Positions 62,674 to 64,000 of a stretch of DNA of 64,000 nucleotides are shown here, in pieces. Location: positions 1,884,619 through 1,948,618 of the forward strand of contig RPFO01000276.1 in the NCBI GenBank assembly GCA_009746045.1. Reading direction: 5' to 3'. The position numbers and the translations under genes are program-made. This stretch comes from Mesostigma viride (lineage: Eukaryota > Streptophyta > Mesostigmatophyceae > Mesostigmatales > Mesostigmataceae). Below the pieces are notes generated by a model that did not search any database, was not told the origin of the DNA, and worked only from the letters and a program-made list of their open reading frames with translations. How positions within the stretch are numbered: the stretch's first letter is position 1; the number at the start of each line of letters is the position of its first letter.

Positions 62674-63196
62674 ATGCAAACACCTCAAGTAGGTCCAGGT
62701 ACAGAATTGCCTAATCCACCCTCCGACGGCGTCTCTGGCCTGTCATTTGCAAGCGATCGGAATTTACTCCTTGCAAGTTCATGGGATAAGGTATTTACTG
62801 GTATCCCGTTTTCTCGACAATCGTCACGTTTCTGTTTGGGGCTCTCTGCTTCATGAGCGTTCGCGGCTTCGCACTTTTGTCACAATGCTATTACATCTGA
62901 CGCGTGGCTAAAGTAATTAGCAACAGTGGAGATTCTAGCGGCTAAACCTGGCTTCGTATTCTGGTGGCGTTAAGGCAGCCAACCAGCGGATAATAATTTG
63001 TGTATTCTGATGGCGCCCGCCCCAGATGCCTGTTTTTTCTTCTACATGCACCTGCATGGTTGCAGACGGTTCGGCTTTATGACGTGGACGGCGTTACGCT
63101 AAAAAGCAGCTATGCGTCGAAGGCACCTGTTCTCGACTGCTGCTTTCTCGACCCATTCCGTGCGCTGAGTTGTGGCTTGGACTGCACAGTGACGTG
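62674..63196 (+). CDS. BUB3: BUB3-like WD40 protein, first two exons (gene continues to the right)
   Basis: BUB3 is a seven-bladed WD40 propeller that holds BUB1/BUBR1 at kinetochores in the spindle checkpoint. Exon 1 (62674-62790) encodes ELPNPPSDGVSGLSFASDRN and LLLASSWDK, then the donor GTATTT. Exon 2 (63066-63196, after TGGTTGCAG) encodes TVRLYDVDGVTLKSSYASKA and PVLDCCFLDPFRALSCGLDC, then the donor GTAAGT. The E-L-x-NPPSDG-x-S...SSWDK-xVRLYD order and the VLDCCF strand match plant and animal BUB3 N-termini and distinguish it from the related RAE1. Exon 1 is in phase 0; exon 2 leaves two bases of a codon. The ATG is the first in frame. Later exons are not identified before 64000. Confidence 0.85.
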
Positions 63197-64000
63197 GTAA
63201 GTGTGCATCATGTGCATCGTACGTATGCATACGATTGGATTATTCGGCGTAGGGAAGGCATGCAATCAGTTTTCCCAACTGTGTTTTATACACCGCCATC
63301 AGAGTCCGTGCAGAAGTCACATTCCTTGCGGTGGTTCCAAAGGTTCTATTGATGTAGCAGGGATGCCTTCATGCAATGTCATGCTAGAGTAACATCCAGG
63401 ACTTTCAAGTCTAGTATCCTCCCATTCGGTGTGGCTTATGAATTTTGTGCACGCGGCGGTGCTGACTGGGAATGCACCTTCTGTGGCGCAAATCACGGTT
63501 TATGCAGAATGCAAACTCAAGGAAGGAGCTTTCAGTTTAATAGAGTTTTGTGGATTAAGGCCAACACCCCTATCCGGTCACGCTCAAATGACGCCTTTCT
63601 TGCAAAACAGTGAACCTCAGTCTGTTAGCATCCTTGACAGATGCCGCAATCTGGCAAAAGTCTAAAGGCTCAACGTGGCTGGGTTGGACTCGTCTAGGAC
63701 TTCTCCCGCCTTTCTGCCCTGCCCTTCCCCACTCTTTACCCCCCACCCCTCCCAACTCCCACCTGTTTCCCTAGCAAGTCTGGAGAGAAAGAGCCACGCT
63801 CAAGTAAGAAGGACCCACCCTCTTTCCCTCGACGTTTCACACCATTCCCCAGGCATCGGTAAGGTTGCAGCACGGACGCCCGTGGCCACTGGAGACATTC
63901 TCTTATCTTCCTGCTGGCATCCACACGGATCTGTCTGCTCACCCTCTCTCTGCTCACCCTCTGGCCCCCCACCCCTGCCTGCTGCCCTGCTTGGATGGCT
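63197..64000 (+). other. BUB3 intron(s) and unassigned sequence
   Basis: No third BUB3 exon could be identified. The last 300 bp (63690-64000) are pyrimidine-rich with CCCTCTTTCCC-like runs and no supported gene. Confidence 0.4.

Overview
The window is nuclear DNA of a eukaryote, most likely a unicellular green alga (chlorophyte or prasinophyte). Three things suggest this: a spliced, plant-like BUB3 gene at the right end, intron-containing tRNA genes, and the mix of retroelements (Copia-like, chromovirus, LINE, and a Penelope-like element with an N-terminal GIY-YIG domain). There is no bacterial gene organisation. The species call is an inference. Almost all of the 64 kb is nested transposable elements and simple repeats, with little host sequence between them.

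Layout. 1-6.4 kb: a decayed Copia-like element on the minus strand (copy A), running off the left edge and broken by a short LINE copy. 7.1-17.5 kb: an L1-type ORF1 element (minus) split by a complete, young Copia-like element on the plus strand (copy B, 7487-15964, 458-bp LTRs, target duplication GATTT). 17.5-30.05 kb: a TGGG microsatellite, a relic LTR, then a complete chromovirus (Ty3/Gypsy, 18546-30049, target duplication ACGAC). The chromovirus has three LTRs, a separate RNase H1/viroplasmin-type hybrid-binding ORF before gag, and a GC-rich ORF region of unknown function after integrase. 30-34.7 kb: LINE tails, a TIR element, and a three-level nest (Penelope-like fragment in a hAT-like MITE in a LINE-derived 3' region). 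34.7-35.3 kb: five minus-strand tRNA genes in the order Thr-Val-Thr-Val-Thr. 35.3-41.3 kb: host-like sequence with possible exons of an unidentified gene and compound tetranucleotide repeats. 41.3-43.2 kb: a small element with terminal direct repeats, holding an ORF1-element copy that itself holds two LINE copies. 43.5-45.85 kb: a CCCT-rich array with an assembly gap. 45.85-48.1 kb: chromovirus relic and LINE ORF2 remains. 48.1-62.25 kb: a full-length ORF1-only LINE derivative split by a non-coding LTR element (49408-61603, target duplication GGCGG), whose 3' LTR is split by a tandem Penelope-like insertion (target duplication TAACAACCTGTG). 62.7 kb to the end: BUB3 exons.

How the parts relate. 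The ORF1-only elements carry no reverse transcriptase. They end in the same kind of stem-loop plus AT-rich tail as the LINE copies, which suggests that LINE machinery mobilises them. The large LTR element at 49-61 kb also lacks coding capacity and would need proteins in trans. Target duplications and empty-site comparisons allow the insertion order to be reconstructed. Many reading-frame breaks in otherwise young elements look like one-base indels, so some may be assembly errors.
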